Below are positions 5,665 to 6,578 of a stretch of 6,578 nt of DNA, in pieces. Under the pieces are notes generated by a model. The model saw nothing but the letters and a program-made list of their open reading frames with translations, searched no databases and had not been told where the DNA came from. Position numbers and translations under genes: made by a program. This stretch comes from Candidatus Bathyarchaeota archaeon (GTDB lineage Archaea > Thermoproteota > Bathyarchaeia > TCS64): assembly GCA_937877765.1 (NCBI GenBank), contig CALGBN010000542.1, forward strand, positions 1-6,578, in the 5' to 3' direction. Numbering within the stretch: position 1 is the first letter of the stretch; the number at the start of each line of letters is the position of its first letter.

Positions 5665-6327
5665 GTGTCAAACACGGTAGCCCTAGATAAAAGTATAAAC
5701 AAGAATAAAAATCGCTCGGTGAAGCGATCCAATGTAATTGATGCTAACTTCGCGAAATACGTGGAAGTTTTCCGTAAATTATTGTTACTTAACGAGAAAA
5801 ACGACCTCGCGACCACACTGAAGAATATTCAGGAGCTTATGAGCTTCAGCGAGAAAATCTTCAGCAGCAGCGCAGTCAGTGAAGCCTTCTTGTATTTCTG
5901 TCTCCACGGAGCAGCAACCGCATGGGTACTACAATGCGAGTTGAACATGCCCGAGGCAACAGTATACAGAGCGCTGAAGCGACTCAGAGCAATGAAAGTA
6001 GTTGTGCCCGCGCTAAAGGTCAGCAAGGTAAAGCGCAGCAAGGGTGGACCAAGACCAACAGTATGGGCCATCGAGACCTCTAGTCCAGATGAGATAGCGA
6101 AAGCGTTGAAGTTACACTACAAGATGCTGAGTCCCAAATACAGGGTAGCAGAAGAGGTTGCGCAGACAATCCTAGATGAGTTCCAGGACTCTGGAAAGCC
6201 TCTAGAAATACAGTACCGCGATATCATGGGTAAAGCCAAGGAGCTAAAGATCCCATTCAAGGGACCTGACATCGCGGATTTAGCGGCACAGTACCTCCAT
6301 GAACGTGGAATAAAGGTCTGGCGCTGA
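5665..6327 (+). CDS. Winged-helix DNA-binding protein, unassigned family
   Basis: A 220-residue soluble protein beginning with GTG. The N-terminal ~28 residues are basic and N/S-rich, probably disordered. Residues ~29-78 are helical. Residues ~80-137 look like a winged helix: helix around AATAWVLQCELN, recognition helix around PEATVYRALKRLRAMKVV, and a basic wing (KVKRSKGGPRPTVWAIE). Residues ~142-178 and ~183-220 are two further helical segments, the last resembling a small second helix-turn-helix (PDIADLAAQYLHERGIKVW). This fits an archaeal transcription regulator; a plasmid- or virus-type replication/partition DNA-binding protein is an alternative. It is divergent from the RHH gene and shares its repeat-rich promoter, so the two may cross-regulate. 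No ligand domain is recognised. Confidence 0.75.
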   Translation: MSNTVALDKSINKNKNRSVKRSNVIDANFAKYVEVFRKLLLLNEKNDLATTLKNIQELMSFSEKIFSSSAVSEAFLYFCLHGAATAWVLQCELNMPEATVYRALKRLRAMKVVVPALKVSKVKRSKGGPRPTVWAIETSSPDEIAKALKLHYKMLSPKYRVAEEVAQTILDEFQDSGKPLEIQYRDIMGKAKELKIPFKGPDIADLAAQYLHERGIKVWR

Positions 6328-6344
6328 TTACACTCCCCCAAGAG

Positions 6345-6366
6345 CCCTCCTCCTTCGGGAGGGGGG
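6345..6366 (+). other. Stable hairpin with UUCG tetraloop
   Basis: A 9-bp stem (one G-U pair) closes on the cUUCGg tetraloop at 6354-6357, 18 nt after the winged-helix stop codon. No U-run follows directly, so this is more likely a 3'-end stabilising structure or processing site than a classic terminator. Confidence 0.55.
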
Positions 6367-6399
6367 ATATTCTCAAATAATGTACAATAAGTTAGAGCG

Positions 6400-6425
6400 G
6401 TTCACGTATCGTGAACACCCTTTTT
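6400..6425 (+). terminator. Inverted repeat plus T5, terminator-like
   Basis: GTTCACG-TAT-CGTGAAC (6400-6416) is a perfect 7-bp inverted repeat, followed after ACCC by TTTTT (6421-6425). It lies between two convergent genes and abuts the stop codon of the minus-strand gene. It could end the plus-strand transcript on the T-run. On the minus strand the repeat follows the stop codon, without a T-run. Confidence 0.45.
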
Positions 6426-6578
6426 CTATTCTAAACTAAAGTAGTAGGTGTCACCCTGTAGGGTTTCTTTGACCTCGCCCTTGTTTCTTAGGTAAACAAG
6501 GTGCGCATAGGTCTCGGTAGCCGCCATTCGTTTTGTCCAGAAAGTCATCTCGGGCCAAGGACGACTATCCCAGTGAAC
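6426..6578 (-). CDS. C-terminal fragment, probably an MBL-fold metallo-hydrolase
   Basis: The minus strand stays open from the window edge to a TAG at 6426-6428, giving the last 50 codons of a gene whose 5' part lies outside. The fragment contains MTFWTKRMAATET, AHLVYLRNKGEVKE and ends GDTYYFSLE. A helix, a HLxxLxxxGxV helix and then a two-strand wing ending in an aromatic residue is the pattern of the small winged-helix domain found at the C-terminus of many metallo-beta-lactamase-fold hydrolases. The composition and the clean run of conserved-looking residues argue for a real gene rather than a chance open frame. The catalytic domain is not visible, so the family is tentative. It converges with the winged-helix gene across the hairpin region. 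Confidence 0.65.
   Translation of the reverse strand, partial: VHWDSRPWPEMTFWTKRMAATETYAHLVYLRNKGEVKETLQGDTYYFSLE

Overview
The window looks like archaeal genomic DNA from a metagenome or single-cell assembly, and its left end carries sequencing-adapter sequence. The archaeal assignment rests on a clear DNA polymerase D small subunit (DP1), a DUF99/UPF0215 gene, GTGAT-type Shine-Dalgarno sequences, TATA-like boxes about 25 bp from start codons or leaders, and frequent TTG/GTG starts. DP1 is absent from Sulfolobus-type crenarchaea. I cannot name the lineage. A Bathyarchaeia/Nitrososphaeria-like or euryarchaeal host would both fit. A hydrogenase-maturation gene suggests an anaerobe with a [NiFe] hydrogenase.

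Layout. Bases 1-66 are an Illumina P5/Nextera i5 adapter (index CGTCTAAT) ending in the Tn5 mosaic end, so genomic sequence starts at 67. Next is hypF on the minus strand, cut at its 3' end by the contig edge; its apparent last six residues and stop codon are adapter. A 168-bp divergent spacer with TGTTTAC/GTAAACA repeats follows. A plus-strand run holds a membrane-anchored winged-helix protein, a small cupin and DP1. DP1 overlaps tail-to-tail with a minus-strand pair: a ribbon-helix-helix (RHH) regulator (upstream) and a DUF99 protein (downstream), probably joined by a TTGA stop/start overlap. A 115-bp divergent spacer separates the RHH gene from a plus-strand winged-helix regulator. The right end has two inverted repeats and the C-terminal 50 codons of a minus-strand gene that resembles an MBL-fold hydrolase.

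The genes form small transcription units rather than one obvious pathway. The strongest lead is regulatory. The RHH promoter carries an array with 8-bp period (TTGTTTAC, TTGTTTAC, TTGTTAAC, AAGTATAC), a 16-bp perfect palindrome, a palindromic TATA-like box and a further GTAAACA copy on the other side. The same heptamer with the same 8-bp spacing recurs in the hypF/winged-helix spacer 3.6 kb away. The simplest reading is an autoregulated RHH repressor, or the winged-helix protein divergent to it, that also controls the hypF region. No binding is proved by sequence alone.
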